Assembly: GCA_017882555.1 (NCBI GenBank)
Contig: JADGPH010000097.1
Coordinates: forward strand, 1 to 15,447
Direction: 5' to 3'
Length of the DNA stretch: 15,447 bases
DNA from: Thermoleophilia bacterium
GTDB lineage: Bacteria > Actinomycetota > Thermoleophilia > Miltoncostaeales > Miltoncostaeaceae
Shown here: one piece after another, positions 1 to 8,864 of the stretch
How the letters are laid out: each line of letters begins with the position of its first letter
How positions within the stretch are numbered: position 1 is the stretch's first letter
Translations under genes and position numbers: made by a program
Notes under the pieces: model-generated
Told to the model about the DNA's origin: nothing
Database searches by the model: none
Seen by the model: only the letters and a program-made list of their open reading frames with translations

Positions 1-849
1 GGCTGTCTGCTGATCCCCTTGACCTTCGGCGCGGATTGGGGGTGGTCGAGCACGCGCACTGTGGCGTTGTTCGTCATCTCCGCGGTGGCACTGGTGACGT
101 TCGGGATCGTCGAACCGCGGGTCGCATCGCCGGTGCTGGACCTTGGTCTATTCCGCCGCAGTCGGGCGTTCGCGGCCGCCAACGCCGCTGCGCTGTTGAA
201 CTACACGGCGATGTTCGGTTCGATCGCCCTGACCGCGATCGCGCTGCAAGTCGTCGCTGGCAAGAGCCCGATCATGACCGGCTTCATTCTCATCCTGCAG
301 CCCGCGGTGATGGTGTGTTTGTCCCCGTTTGCGGGTCGTCTTTCGGATCGAATCGGATCCCGCTTTCTGTGTACGGGCGGGATGCTCCTTGTTGCGGCGG
401 GGCTCGGACTCCTGGCCGACGTCCCGAACGGGATGCCGGTGGCGCGTGTGCTGCCCGCGCTCGTGTGTATTGGTGTGGGCATGGCAATGTTCAGCTCGCC
501 GAATACCTCATCGGCGATGAACGCGGCCCCGAGCGCCGCGCTCGGCGTCGCCGCCGGCGTACTGACGACGATGCGCAGCCTCGGGCAGTCGATGTCGATT
601 GCCGTGCTCGGCGCCATTACCGCCGATCACCTCGGTGCCGTGGGTGGCAGGATGTTGCTCGGCGGGAAGGCACCGGTCCATGCAGGTGCGGCGTACCTCG
701 ACGGATATCGCCTGGCGATGGCGGTGGGTGCCGGAATTGCCGTCATCGGCGCGCTGGTCTCGCTGACACGTGGCGCGCATCCGGCGCGGATCACTCCGGT
801 GGTGCAGACCGCCGCGGGTCTTGTGGCCCCGGTTTCGACCGACCCGTAG
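1..849 (+). CDS. DHA2-family MFS drug/proton antiporter, C-terminal part (5' truncated by window edge)
   Basis: The reading frame is open from base 1 (GCLLIP...) to the TAG at 847-849, so the gene begins outside the window. The 282 visible residues hold about six hydrophobic segments with short loops. A motif-A-like loop, GRLSDRIGSR, lies at about residues 111-120. A later stretch, GMAMFSSPNTSSAMNAAP, is followed by a G-rich segment and TMRSLGQSMSIAVLGAI. This is the pattern of the C-terminal half of 14-helix DHA2 (EmrB/QacA-type) transporters, which export drugs or other small hydrophobic molecules in exchange for protons at the inner membrane. The substrate cannot be read from sequence. The gene ends 36 bases before uvrC; that gap has no clear terminator, but uvrC may have its own promoter there. 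The family call is firm; a specific function is not. Confidence 0.88.
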   Translation, partial: GCLLIPLTFGADWGWSSTRTVALFVISAVALVTFGIVEPRVASPVLDLGLFRRSRAFAAANAAALLNYTAMFGSIALTAIALQVVAGKSPIMTGFILILQPAVMVCLSPFAGRLSDRIGSRFLCTGGMLLVAAGLGLLADVPNGMPVARVLPALVCIGVGMAMFSSPNTSSAMNAAPSAALGVAAGVLTTMRSLGQSMSIAVLGAITADHLGAVGGRMLLGGKAPVHAGAAYLDGYRLAMAVGAGIAVIGALVSLTRGAHPARITPVVQTAAGLVAPVSTDP

Positions 850-870
850 GTCGGCGCGCGGGAGGTGTTC

Positions 871-876
871 TACCCT
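871..876 (+). promoter_or_regulatory. Possible -10 box (TACCCT) for a near-leaderless uvrC transcript
   Basis: TACCCT fits the actinobacterial TAnnnT -10 pattern and ends nine bases before ATG 886. No TTGACA-like -35 box is at the usual distance. The only Shine-Dalgarno-like run, GGAGG at 861-865, is too far from ATG 886 and overlaps the alternative GTG at 865. This is consistent with a very short or absent leader, but it is weak evidence on its own. Confidence 0.3.
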
Positions 877-885
877 TGGTCGCAG

Positions 886-2808
<1,923 letters not shown>

Positions 2809-2826
2809 CAACAGGGGAGCACGGCT

Positions 2827-3732
2827 GTGGAATTGACCGTTATCACCGGAATGAGTGGCGCCGGCAAGAGCCAGGCCATGGGCGTGTTCGAAGACGCCGG
2901 CTGGTATGTGGTCGACAACTTGCCCCCACGTCTCCTCACCGACCTCGCGCGTCTGTTTGTCAGCGAGGGTAAGGTCGACCGCGCGGCCGTGGTGTGCGAC
3001 ATCCGTGGCGGGGCATTCTTTGACGATCTCGGCGAGCAACTCGAGATCACCGCAGCGCAGCTCGGCATGCCGCCCCGAATCATGTTTCTCGAGGCCGACG
3101 ACGATGTGCTGCTGAATCGCTTCCGTGAGACTCGCCGCCGCCACCCGCTTTCCGGGACGGGAACGATTCAAGAGGGGATCCGTCAGGAGCGGGAAATGCT
3201 GTCCGGCATCCGTGAGCGCGCCGAGGTCGTGATCGATACCACGGGCCTGAACATTTGGGACCTGCGCCGGGCGGTGGTCGAGGCGATGATCGATCCGAAT
3301 GAACGTCAGCGGATGCAGGTGCTGTTTGTTTCATTCGGCTTCAAGTACGGGGCGCCCTCGGATGCGGATCTGCTGTTTGACGTGCGGTTCATCACGAACC
3401 CGCACTACCAACCGCAGTTCGCGCCGCTGACGGGCCTCGATCCGGACGTGGTCCAGTTTGTGAATGCCACCCCGGAGATGGTGGCGTTCTTACCGCGTCT
3501 TGAGTCGCTGCTCGACTTCTTGCTGCCGGCCAACGTCGCCGAGGGCAAGAGCCACCTTGTGGTCGGGTTCGGGTGCACCGGGGGACGGCACCGCAGCGTC
3601 GTGCTCGCCGAGACCGCCGCTCGTCGCTATCGGGGCCGCCCAGAGTTCGAGGTGGCCGTTTCGCATCGCGACATCGGTCGCGCAACCTTGCGGGCGCTCG
3701 GCGACGCCGATGTTTCCCAGGGGGTGGTGTAG
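2827..3732 (+). CDS. rapZ: RapZ/YvcJ-family P-loop nucleotide-binding protein
   Basis: The 301-residue product opens with a Walker A P-loop, GMSGAGKS (8-15), followed by DNLPPRLL, and ends with the family signature FGCTGGRHRSVVLAE. RapZ (YvcJ in Bacillus) is a cytosolic NTP-binding protein. In E. coli it is an RNA-binding adaptor that controls glucosamine-6-phosphate synthase mRNA through a small RNA; in Gram-positive bacteria its role is less defined. The GTG start at 2827 follows an AGGGGAG Shine-Dalgarno run at about 2813-2819 and begins directly with the conserved MELTVITGMSG. The stop abuts the yvcK ATG with no spacer, so the two are probably translationally coupled. The family assignment is secure; its target in this organism is unknown. 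Confidence 0.95.
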   Translation: MELTVITGMSGAGKSQAMGVFEDAGWYVVDNLPPRLLTDLARLFVSEGKVDRAAVVCDIRGGAFFDDLGEQLEITAAQLGMPPRIMFLEADDDVLLNRFRETRRRHPLSGTGTIQEGIRQEREMLSGIRERAEVVIDTTGLNIWDLRRAVVEAMIDPNERQRMQVLFVSFGFKYGAPSDADLLFDVRFITNPHYQPQFAPLTGLDPDVVQFVNATPEMVAFLPRLESLLDFLLPANVAEGKSHLVVGFGCTGGRHRSVVLAETAARRYRGRPEFEVAVSHRDIGRATLRALGDADVSQGVV

Positions 3733-4719
3733 ATGCCGGGTCGGCCAGCGATTGCTGCCCTTGGTGGAGGCACGGGGCTCTCGTCACTGTTGCGGGGCTT
3801 GAAACTCGCAGCCGTCGACCTGACCGCGATCGTCACGGTTGCCGACGACGGGGGGTCCTCCGGCCGGCTGCGCCGGGAACTCGGCATCTTGCCGCCCGGT
3901 GATATCCGCAACTGTCTAGTTGCGTTGGCCGATGACGAATCGCTGATGGGCAAGCTCTTTCAGCACCGGTTTGCCGACGGCGATCTCTCGGGCCACCCGT
4001 TCGGCAACCTCTTCCTGGCCGCCCTCACCGAGGTTACCGGCGATTTTGATCTCGCGGTTCAGGAGTGCTCGCGGGTCCTCAAGATTCGTGGGGCGGTCGT
4101 GCCGTCGACGCTGGACCAAGTCCGCCTTTGGGCGGAACGGGTCGATGGGACCGTCGTCTGCGGGGAGACGAACATCGCCGCCGGTTTCTCGCCCTGTCAG
4201 CGGGTTTGGTTCGATCCGGCACCCGAGGCATATCTGTCGGCGGTGCAAGCGCTTGGGCGTGCCGATGTCATCGTGTTGGGCCCGGGAAGTCTGTTTACGA
4301 GCGTCCTTCCGCATCTGGCCGTGCCGGATATTGCCCGGGCGGTGCAGGATGCGCACGGTTTGCGCGTGTACGTCTGCAATGTCATGACCCAACCCGGAGA
4401 GACCGACGGCTTTGACGCCGTTGATCACATCTCGCGCGTGCTCGCGGTGATCCCTGGGGGCATCGATGTCGTCGTCCTGCATGAGGGCAGCTTCGACCCC
4501 GCGGCCGTTGCGGCCTATGCGGCCATGGGACAGGTGCCCGTGGAGATCGATCGGGCGCGGCTGGCCGGGTTGGGCGTGCGGGTCGTGACCGCGCCACTTG
4601 CCGACGCCGGTGGGGTCGTACGTCACAGTCCACAGGCACTGGCCAACGTGCTGTTGGAGCTGGCCGCCCATCAGGTGGCGTCACCTGCCTCTTCGTCGGG
4701 GGTCAACCCCCCTCGGTAG
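3733..4719 (+). CDS. yvcK: YvcK/CofD-like protein, putative gluconeogenesis and envelope factor
   Basis: This 328-residue protein has the YvcK/CofD-like Rossmann signatures: LGGGTGLSSLLRGLK (10-24), VADDGGSSGRLR with GILPPGDIRNCL, then GPGSLFTSVLPHL and NVMTQPGETDGF. YvcK proteins bind UDP-sugars and, in Bacillus, Listeria and mycobacteria (CuvA), are needed for normal peptidoglycan and growth on gluconeogenic carbon. They are relatives of the F420-biosynthetic CofD, but the neighbouring rapZ points to YvcK rather than CofD. ATG 3733 starts immediately after the rapZ TAG, with an AGGGGGTGG Shine-Dalgarno run inside the rapZ end. A GC-only hairpin, GGGGG-TCAA-CCCCC (4698-4711), lies across the last codons. 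whiA, which normally follows in actinobacteria, is absent. Confidence 0.95.
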   Translation: MPGRPAIAALGGGTGLSSLLRGLKLAAVDLTAIVTVADDGGSSGRLRRELGILPPGDIRNCLVALADDESLMGKLFQHRFADGDLSGHPFGNLFLAALTEVTGDFDLAVQECSRVLKIRGAVVPSTLDQVRLWAERVDGTVVCGETNIAAGFSPCQRVWFDPAPEAYLSAVQALGRADVIVLGPGSLFTSVLPHLAVPDIARAVQDAHGLRVYVCNVMTQPGETDGFDAVDHISRVLAVIPGGIDVVVLHEGSFDPAAVAAYAAMGQVPVEIDRARLAGLGVRVVTAPLADAGGVVRHSPQALANVLLELAAHQVASPASSSGVNPPR

Positions 4720-4898
4720 TTCGCTGCCGTGGCGCCCGCCGCGTGACGGCGCCCGCGTACCGTGGCCCAAAACCCCGTCGCAACCTCGATGCGGTGCCCT
4801 TCGGACACGTCAATGACATTGTCCTGCAACGGCAGGAGCGACCGTGCAGGAAGCGAACGTCATGTGTGCAACAAGTTAACGCGTTGTGAATGTGACGC

Positions 4899-4927
4899 TT
4901 GCAACAAAGTTGAAGCTTCCTTATTGT
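4899..4927 (+). promoter_or_regulatory. Sigma-70-type promoter for the DUF1097-like gene
   Basis: TTGCAA at 4899-4904 and TATTGT at 4922-4927 are separated by exactly 17 bases, giving four of six matches to each consensus box. Transcription would begin near 4934-4935 and leave a leader of about 110 bases before ATG 5046. It is the best-formed promoter I find in the window. Confidence 0.55.
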
Positions 4928-4938
4928 CACGAATGACA
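4925..4938 (+). promoter_or_regulatory. Operator-like palindrome TGTCA-CGAA-TGACA over the start site
   Basis: TGTCA (4925-4929) and TGACA (4934-4938) are perfect inverted repeats with a four-base centre. The palindrome covers the end of the -10 box and the predicted transcription start, where a bound dimeric repressor would block initiation. The half-sites resemble those of many helix-turn-helix regulators, but no regulator can be named. Confidence 0.4.
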
Positions 4939-4968
4939 CACCTCGGTCCGTGTTTGGACCGTAGTGTG
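4937..4968 (+). promoter_or_regulatory. Hairpin at the 5' end of the predicted leader
   Basis: CGGTCC (4944-4949) pairs perfectly with GGACCG (4956-4961) around the loop GTGTTT. After a 2x2 internal loop the stem continues with CACAC (4937-4941) and GTGTG (4964-4968). The structure would begin within about three bases of the predicted transcript start, as expected for a 5' stem-loop that protects an mRNA or senses a signal. It matches no riboswitch class that I recognise. Confidence 0.45.
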
Positions 4969-5045
4969 CGCCAGGCAGCACGCATCACTTTTTCGCTGCA
5001 TGGATGCCTTTCTTCTTTGCTTATCCAGAAGGAGTCACACCTCAA

Positions 5046-5711
5046 ATGGGTGCACGAGCTCAAGCAATTCTGCCGCTCGCCTTGGTAGTTGGCGTACTGG
5101 CATTTCTCTGGACGGAATTTTCTCTGAACTTCACGTTCCACTGGTACACGCTGTCGGGGACCGACGTCGCGGGTTCGGTCGGCGTTCCTCATGCGTTTCA
5201 TCTGATCCTCCCCACCGCGTTTATTGCGTGGGGCCTGTTCTTCTGCGCAGGTGGCGACAATGCCGCGTTCGGCAAGATCGTCATCGCGAGTGTGTTCGGT
5301 ACCGTTGCCGCTCTCGTTACGATGTACCTGTCGTACAAGACGGCCGACTTCCCGCACTTCTGGGGAATCGCCCTCTGGGTCGGTATCTTTGCGTTCGTCT
5401 TGGTCGCCATCCTGATCGCTGGTGACTGGTACTACGTTGCAGGCACATTCCCGGCCTTCGCGTCGGTGTTCTTGTGGTGGATCGCGACCGGTCTTGATGG
5501 CTGGTCCCCAGGCGGCGGTGGCGACAAGGGTTCGGCTGCCGCGTGGACTGCACACAAGGGAACGGGTGCATTCGGCGGGCTCATCTCCACGACGTGGGGC
5601 TGGGTCTGGTTCGACACTCTGGTCACCTTGCTCTGCGGTTGTGTCCTTGGCATCGTCTCGGCCAAGGTTGCCGCACTCATCACGCCCAAGCCAAAGGGTG
5701 CTGAGGCCTGA
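5046..5711 (+). CDS. Six-helix integral membrane protein, DUF1097-like
   Basis: The 221-residue product has about six hydrophobic helices, at residues 7-25, 51-69, 76-96, 105-126, 128-149 and 189-211. A glycine-rich loop (150-188) precedes the last helix. The pieces AWGLFFCAGG (61-70) and VAGTFPAFASVF (131-142) resemble the DUF1097 family (E. coli YcdZ-like inner-membrane proteins of unknown function). This resemblance is from memory and moderate. There is no signal peptide or catalytic motif. ATG 5046 is chosen because GAAGGAG lies 11 bases upstream; an in-frame ATG at 5004 lacks a ribosome site. The gene stands alone with its own promoter, leader hairpin and a double hairpin behind it. Lysines are all AAG, which could suggest strong expression. 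It occupies the place of whiA. A transport or channel role is only a guess. Confidence 0.72.
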   Translation: MGARAQAILPLALVVGVLAFLWTEFSLNFTFHWYTLSGTDVAGSVGVPHAFHLILPTAFIAWGLFFCAGGDNAAFGKIVIASVFGTVAALVTMYLSYKTADFPHFWGIALWVGIFAFVLVAILIAGDWYYVAGTFPAFASVFLWWIATGLDGWSPGGGGDKGSAAAWTAHKGTGAFGGLISTTWGWVWFDTLVTLLCGCVLGIVSAKVAALITPKPKGAEA

Positions 5712-5719
5712 GTAGGGCG

Positions 5720-5743
5720 GTAATCGGCCGTTAGGCCGATTAC
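5720..5743 (+). terminator. Perfect 10-bp hairpin after the DUF1097-like gene
   Basis: GTAATCGGCC (5720-5729) and GGCCGATTAC (5734-5743) are perfect inverted repeats around a GTTA loop, starting nine bases after the stop codon. No T-run follows, as is common for terminators in high-GC actinobacteria. It could equally act as a 3' stabilising stem. Confidence 0.6.
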
Positions 5744-5752
5744 ACCGCGGTA

Positions 5753-5782
5753 CGAAGGGGGGCCCATCTGGGCCCCCCTTCG
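5753..5782 (+). terminator. Perfect 13-bp GC-rich hairpin, second of a tandem pair
   Basis: CGAAGGGGGGCCC (5753-5765) pairs without mismatch with GGGCCCCCCTTCG (5770-5782) around ATCT. It lies nine bases after the previous hairpin and has no following T-run. Because it is nearly symmetric it could stop transcription from either direction. The tandem arrangement insulates the glycolytic operon from the upstream gene. Confidence 0.72.
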
Positions 5783-5833
5783 ACGTTGGCGCGCCGGTGC
5801 GCGGCTGGCGGGGCGATCCGGCGTCCGCAGCGA

Positions 5834-5881
5834 CGTTGTGACAACGCCCCCGGGAATCGCCGGGAATGGGTCTGGTAGTCT
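5834..5881 (+). promoter_or_regulatory. Putative control region of the gap operon
   Basis: TGGTAGTCT at 5873-5881 fits an extended -10 box (TG-N-TAnnnT), predicting a start near 5888. No good -35 box lies at 17 bases. Upstream are a perfect palindrome CGTTGT-G-ACAACG (5834-5846) and a direct repeat CGGGAAT at 5851-5857 and 5861-5867, exactly ten bases apart. These are plausible regulator sites for a glycolytic operon, but no known factor is assigned. The ribosome site is GAAGGGG at 5908-5914. Confidence 0.42.
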
Positions 5882-5918
5882 CGCCGCACTGTTCGCGGGT
5901 GTGTCATGAAGGGGCGAG

Positions 5919-6914
5919 ATGAGCGTACGCGTGGGGATTAACGGCTTTGGCCGTATTGGGCGGAACGTGTTTCGCGCCGCAGCGGGCAACGACGACATCG
6001 AGATCGTTGCGGTCAACGACATCACCGATACCGGGACCCTTGCGTACCTGCTGCAGTACGACTCGGTGTTCGGTCGCTACCCGGGCGAGGTGGCCGCCGA
6101 TGGCGACGCCATCGTCGTCGATGGCCGTCGCGTGAAGGTCTTTGCCGAACGCGATCCCGGGGCCCTTCCCTGGGGCGAACTCGGGATTGAGGTCGTTGTC
6201 GAGAGCACGGGACTGTTCACCGATCGCGACAAGGCCGCCGCGCACCTCAACGGCGGCGCCAAAAAGGTCATCATCTCGGCACCGGCCAAGGGCCCGGACA
6301 TCACGATTTGCCTGGGCGTCAACGACGACCAGTACGACCCGGCCGTGCACCACGTTGTCTCGAACGCCTCGTGCACGACAAATTGCCTGGCGCCGCTCGC
6401 CAAGGTACTCGACGAGTCGTTCGGTCTGGTGCAGGGCTTCATGACCACTTGCCACGCATACACCAACGATCAGCGCATCCTCGACCTGCCGCACTCGGAT
6501 CTGCGTCGAGCGCGCGCCGCAGCGTTGTCGATCATTCCGACCTCCACGGGCGCCGCACGCGCCATTGGCGAGGTCTTGCCGCACCTGAAGGGCAAGCTCG
6601 ACGGGCTCGCGTTGCGGGTGCCGACCCCTGATGGTTCGGTGGTCGACCTCACCGTCGAGGTCGGTCGTGCGACCACCGTCGCAGAGGTCAACGCCGCGAT
6701 GAAGGCCGCCGCCGATGGTCCCCTGAATGGCATCTTGGGGTACACGACAGCGCCCATCGTGTCGCGCGACATCATCGGCGATTCGCACTCTTCGTTGTTC
6801 GACTCCGGTCTCACGATGGTGCGCGGCACGACGGTCAAGGTGATCTCGTGGTACGACAACGAGTGGGGCTATTCGTGTCGGGTCGTGGAGCTCGCAGCAC
6901 GGTTGCTCGCCTAG
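5919..6914 (+). CDS. gap: Glyceraldehyde-3-phosphate dehydrogenase, type I, NAD-dependent
   Basis: This enzyme converts glyceraldehyde 3-phosphate, NAD and phosphate to 1,3-bisphosphoglycerate in the cytosol. The 331-residue protein has the dinucleotide fold motif INGFGRIGR (7-15), and NDITD (33-37) with an acidic residue typical of NAD rather than NADP use. The active-site SNASCTTNCLAPLAKV has the catalytic Cys152; His179 follows in CHAYTNDQR. The end WYDNEWGYSCRVVEL is also characteristic. ATG 5919 follows GAAGGGG and begins with the usual VRVGINGFGRIGR. It is the first gene of a four-gene glycolytic operon; pgk starts one base after its stop. Length and motifs are entirely standard. Confidence 0.98.
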   Translation: MSVRVGINGFGRIGRNVFRAAAGNDDIEIVAVNDITDTGTLAYLLQYDSVFGRYPGEVAADGDAIVVDGRRVKVFAERDPGALPWGELGIEVVVESTGLFTDRDKAAAHLNGGAKKVIISAPAKGPDITICLGVNDDQYDPAVHHVVSNASCTTNCLAPLAKVLDESFGLVQGFMTTCHAYTNDQRILDLPHSDLRRARAAALSIIPTSTGAARAIGEVLPHLKGKLDGLALRVPTPDGSVVDLTVEVGRATTVAEVNAAMKAAADGPLNGILGYTTAPIVSRDIIGDSHSSLFDSGLTMVRGTTVKVISWYDNEWGYSCRVVELAARLLA

Positions 6915-6915
6915 C

Positions 6916-8109
6916 ATGGAACTGGTGGACATCAACTCCCCCGGCCAGGACTGGCAGGGGGCACGGGTGCTCGTTCGGGCGGATCTGAACGTCCCGTTGG
7001 CGGGCGGTCGCATCACTGACGACACGCGGATCGTTGCAAGTGTGCCGACGCTTCGTGAGCTGCTGCGCCGCGGCGCCGCCGTTGGGGTCTGCAGCCATCT
7101 CGGCCGCCCCAAGGGACACCCCCGGCCCGAGTATTCGCTGGCCCCCTGCGCGACGCGTCTCGCTCAACTATTGGTGCGGCGCGTAGAGCTGCTGCCGGAT
7201 TGCGTCGGTCCCGAGGTGCAGTCACGTGTCGAGGCCCTGGCACCCGGGGAGATCGTGATGTTGGAGAATGTTCGCTTCCACGCCGAAGAAGAGGCCAACG
7301 ACCCCGTGTTCGCGGCGGCGTTGGCGGCGGGGTTCACGCACTACGTCAACGACGCCTTCGGGGCCGCGCACCGCGCGCACGCCTCGACCGAGGCCGTCGC
7401 GCACCTGTTGCCATCGTGTGCGGGCTCATTGATGGCACGCGAGGTGGACGCCATTGGTGGGCTGCTGGAGCGTCCGCACCACCCGTTTGTCGCCGTCCTC
7501 GGTGGATCGAAGGTCAGCGACAAGCTGCCGCTGATCCAGACGCTGCTCGAGCGCTGCGATCGCGTGCTGATCGGTGGCGCGATGTGCTTTACGTTCTTGG
7601 CGGCGTCGGGGGACGCCGTGGGGGCAAGCCTCCACGAAGGCCCCGACGGCCAGCAGGTGGCACGTCAATTGCTGGAGAGCGCGGTGCGCCTGAATTGCAT
7701 GCTGGAGCTTCCGTCCGACATCCTGGTGGCCGATCGCTTCGCCAACGAGGCCACCTTGCAGGTCGTCGCAAGCGACGGGATCCCCGACGGATGGATGGGT
7801 GTCGACATTGGTCCGAAGACCGCCGCGACCTATCGCGAGGTGATCGCCGATGCGGGCACGGTGTTCTGGAACGGCCCGATGGGGGCCTTTGAGATCCCGG
7901 CGTTTGCCGATGGGACCCGTGCTGTCGCCGATGCGATGGCCGACGCACCGGGTGTCACCGTCGTCGGGGGTGGCGACTCTGGAGCGGCCGTCGCCCAATT
8001 CGGTCTGGTCGACACATTCACGCATGTTTCAACCGGCGGCGGCGCCGCGCTTGAGATGATGGAGGGCCGCGTGTTGCCTGGGGTTGCTGCACTGCCACAT
8101 CGGGGGTAG
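6916..8109 (+). CDS. pgk: Phosphoglycerate kinase
   Basis: The enzyme transfers phosphate from 1,3-bisphosphoglycerate to ADP, making ATP and 3-phosphoglycerate. The 397-residue protein has the expected two-lobe motifs: VLVRADLNVPL near the N-terminus with the substrate arginine, SHLGRPKG, VLGGSKVSDKLPLI at the domain border, and in the nucleotide lobe NGPMGAFE and VVGGGDSGAAV. ATG 6916 lies one base after the gap stop and I see no strong Shine-Dalgarno run, so translation is probably coupled to gap. The length is normal for bacterial Pgk. tpiA follows two bases after its stop. Confidence 0.98.
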   Translation: MELVDINSPGQDWQGARVLVRADLNVPLAGGRITDDTRIVASVPTLRELLRRGAAVGVCSHLGRPKGHPRPEYSLAPCATRLAQLLVRRVELLPDCVGPEVQSRVEALAPGEIVMLENVRFHAEEEANDPVFAAALAAGFTHYVNDAFGAAHRAHASTEAVAHLLPSCAGSLMAREVDAIGGLLERPHHPFVAVLGGSKVSDKLPLIQTLLERCDRVLIGGAMCFTFLAASGDAVGASLHEGPDGQQVARQLLESAVRLNCMLELPSDILVADRFANEATLQVVASDGIPDGWMGVDIGPKTAATYREVIADAGTVFWNGPMGAFEIPAFADGTRAVADAMADAPGVTVVGGGDSGAAVAQFGLVDTFTHVSTGGGAALEMMEGRVLPGVAALPHRG

Positions 8110-8111
8110 GA

Positions 8112-8864
8112 ATGCGCGATCGTCTCCCGCTGATCGCGGGGAACTGGAAGATGCACAAGACGCCCGCCGAGGCCCGCGAATGGTGTGTGGGCTTCCGCGC
8201 ACGACTTCCTGAGGTGCCGGCGGGAGTGGAGGTTGTGGTGTGCCCGCCGTTCACCGCGCTGGAGCCCGTCTCGGGAGCATTGCAGGGTCATGGTGCGTGG
8301 GTCGCCGCGCAGACGGTCAGCGACCAGCCGAGCGGTCCGCACACCGGTGAGGTCTCGGCCTCGATGGTGTTCAGTTGTGGGGCCCGGGGCACCCTCCTCG
8401 GCCACTCCGAGCGTCGGGCGATGGGTGAGACTGACGCGATGGTCGCCGCGCGCGTGCGCGTGGCGTTGGCGTCGGGCCTGCGGACGATCATCTGCATTGG
8501 GGAGTCCTTGGCCCAGCGTGAGGCGGGTGTCACGGTGGAGGTGCTGGCGGCGCAGCTGGCCTCGGCGCTCGCGGCCGTGGACCCGGGCGAGATCGATCGC
8601 GTCGTGGTCGCCTACGAGCCGATTTGGGCTATCGGCACGGGCCGGACGGCGACACCCGATATGGCCCAAGAGGCGATCGCCGGAGTGCGTGCCGCGGCAG
8701 CGAACCGATTGGATGCGAATCTTCTGCGGATTCTCTACGGCGGGAGCGTCACCCCCGCGACGGCTCGCGAACTGATGGCCGCACCCGACATCGACGGGGC
8801 GCTGGTCGGTGGGGCCAGCCTCGACCCCGAGAGCTTTGCGCGGATCGTGGAGGCGGCGGCATGA
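8112..8864 (+). CDS. tpiA: Triosephosphate isomerase
   Basis: The enzyme interconverts dihydroxyacetone phosphate and glyceraldehyde 3-phosphate. The 250-residue TIM barrel shows AGNWKMHK (Asn11, Lys13), LLGHSERR with the electrophilic His98, and AYEPIWAIGTG with the catalytic base Glu169. The phosphate-binding strands are YGGSV and LVGGASL. A GGGGGTAGG Shine-Dalgarno run just before ATG 8112 supports the start. Its TGA overlaps the gpmI ATG (ATGA at 8861-8864), a coupling arrangement. In most actinobacteria secG follows tpiA; here gpmI does. Confidence 0.98.
   Translation: MRDRLPLIAGNWKMHKTPAEAREWCVGFRARLPEVPAGVEVVVCPPFTALEPVSGALQGHGAWVAAQTVSDQPSGPHTGEVSASMVFSCGARGTLLGHSERRAMGETDAMVAARVRVALASGLRTIICIGESLAQREAGVTVEVLAAQLASALAAVDPGEIDRVVVAYEPIWAIGTGRTATPDMAQEAIAGVRAAAANRLDANLLRILYGGSVTPATARELMAAPDIDGALVGGASLDPESFARIVEAAA

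Larger units (their letters stand above)
4720..5045 (+). promoter_or_regulatory. 326-bp regulatory region between yvcK and the DUF1097-like gene
   Basis: I see no coding capacity with a start and ribosome-binding site here. Its first part is GC-rich and carries the palindrome GGCGCC twice (4731-4736 and 4748-4753), which could pair as a six-base stem. From about 4860 the base composition turns distinctly AT-richer than the rest of the window. It then holds, in order, TGCAAC repeats at 4825, 4867 and 4900, a promoter, an operator-like palindrome and a transcript-leader hairpin. The last part is a pyrimidine-rich stretch (5008-5018), a Shine-Dalgarno run GAAGGAG at 5028-5034 and the ATG at 5046. 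CTTCT at 5012-5016 could pair with AGAAG at 5027-5031 and partly mask the ribosome-binding site; that pairing is weak. The site that normally holds whiA is here. Confidence 0.6.

Noticed and set aside
5904..7112. 402-residue open frame on the minus strand
   Set aside because: It lies wholly across gap and the start of pgk, has a low-complexity Arg/Gly/Val-rich translation with no recognisable motif, and is explained by third-position GC bias of the real genes.
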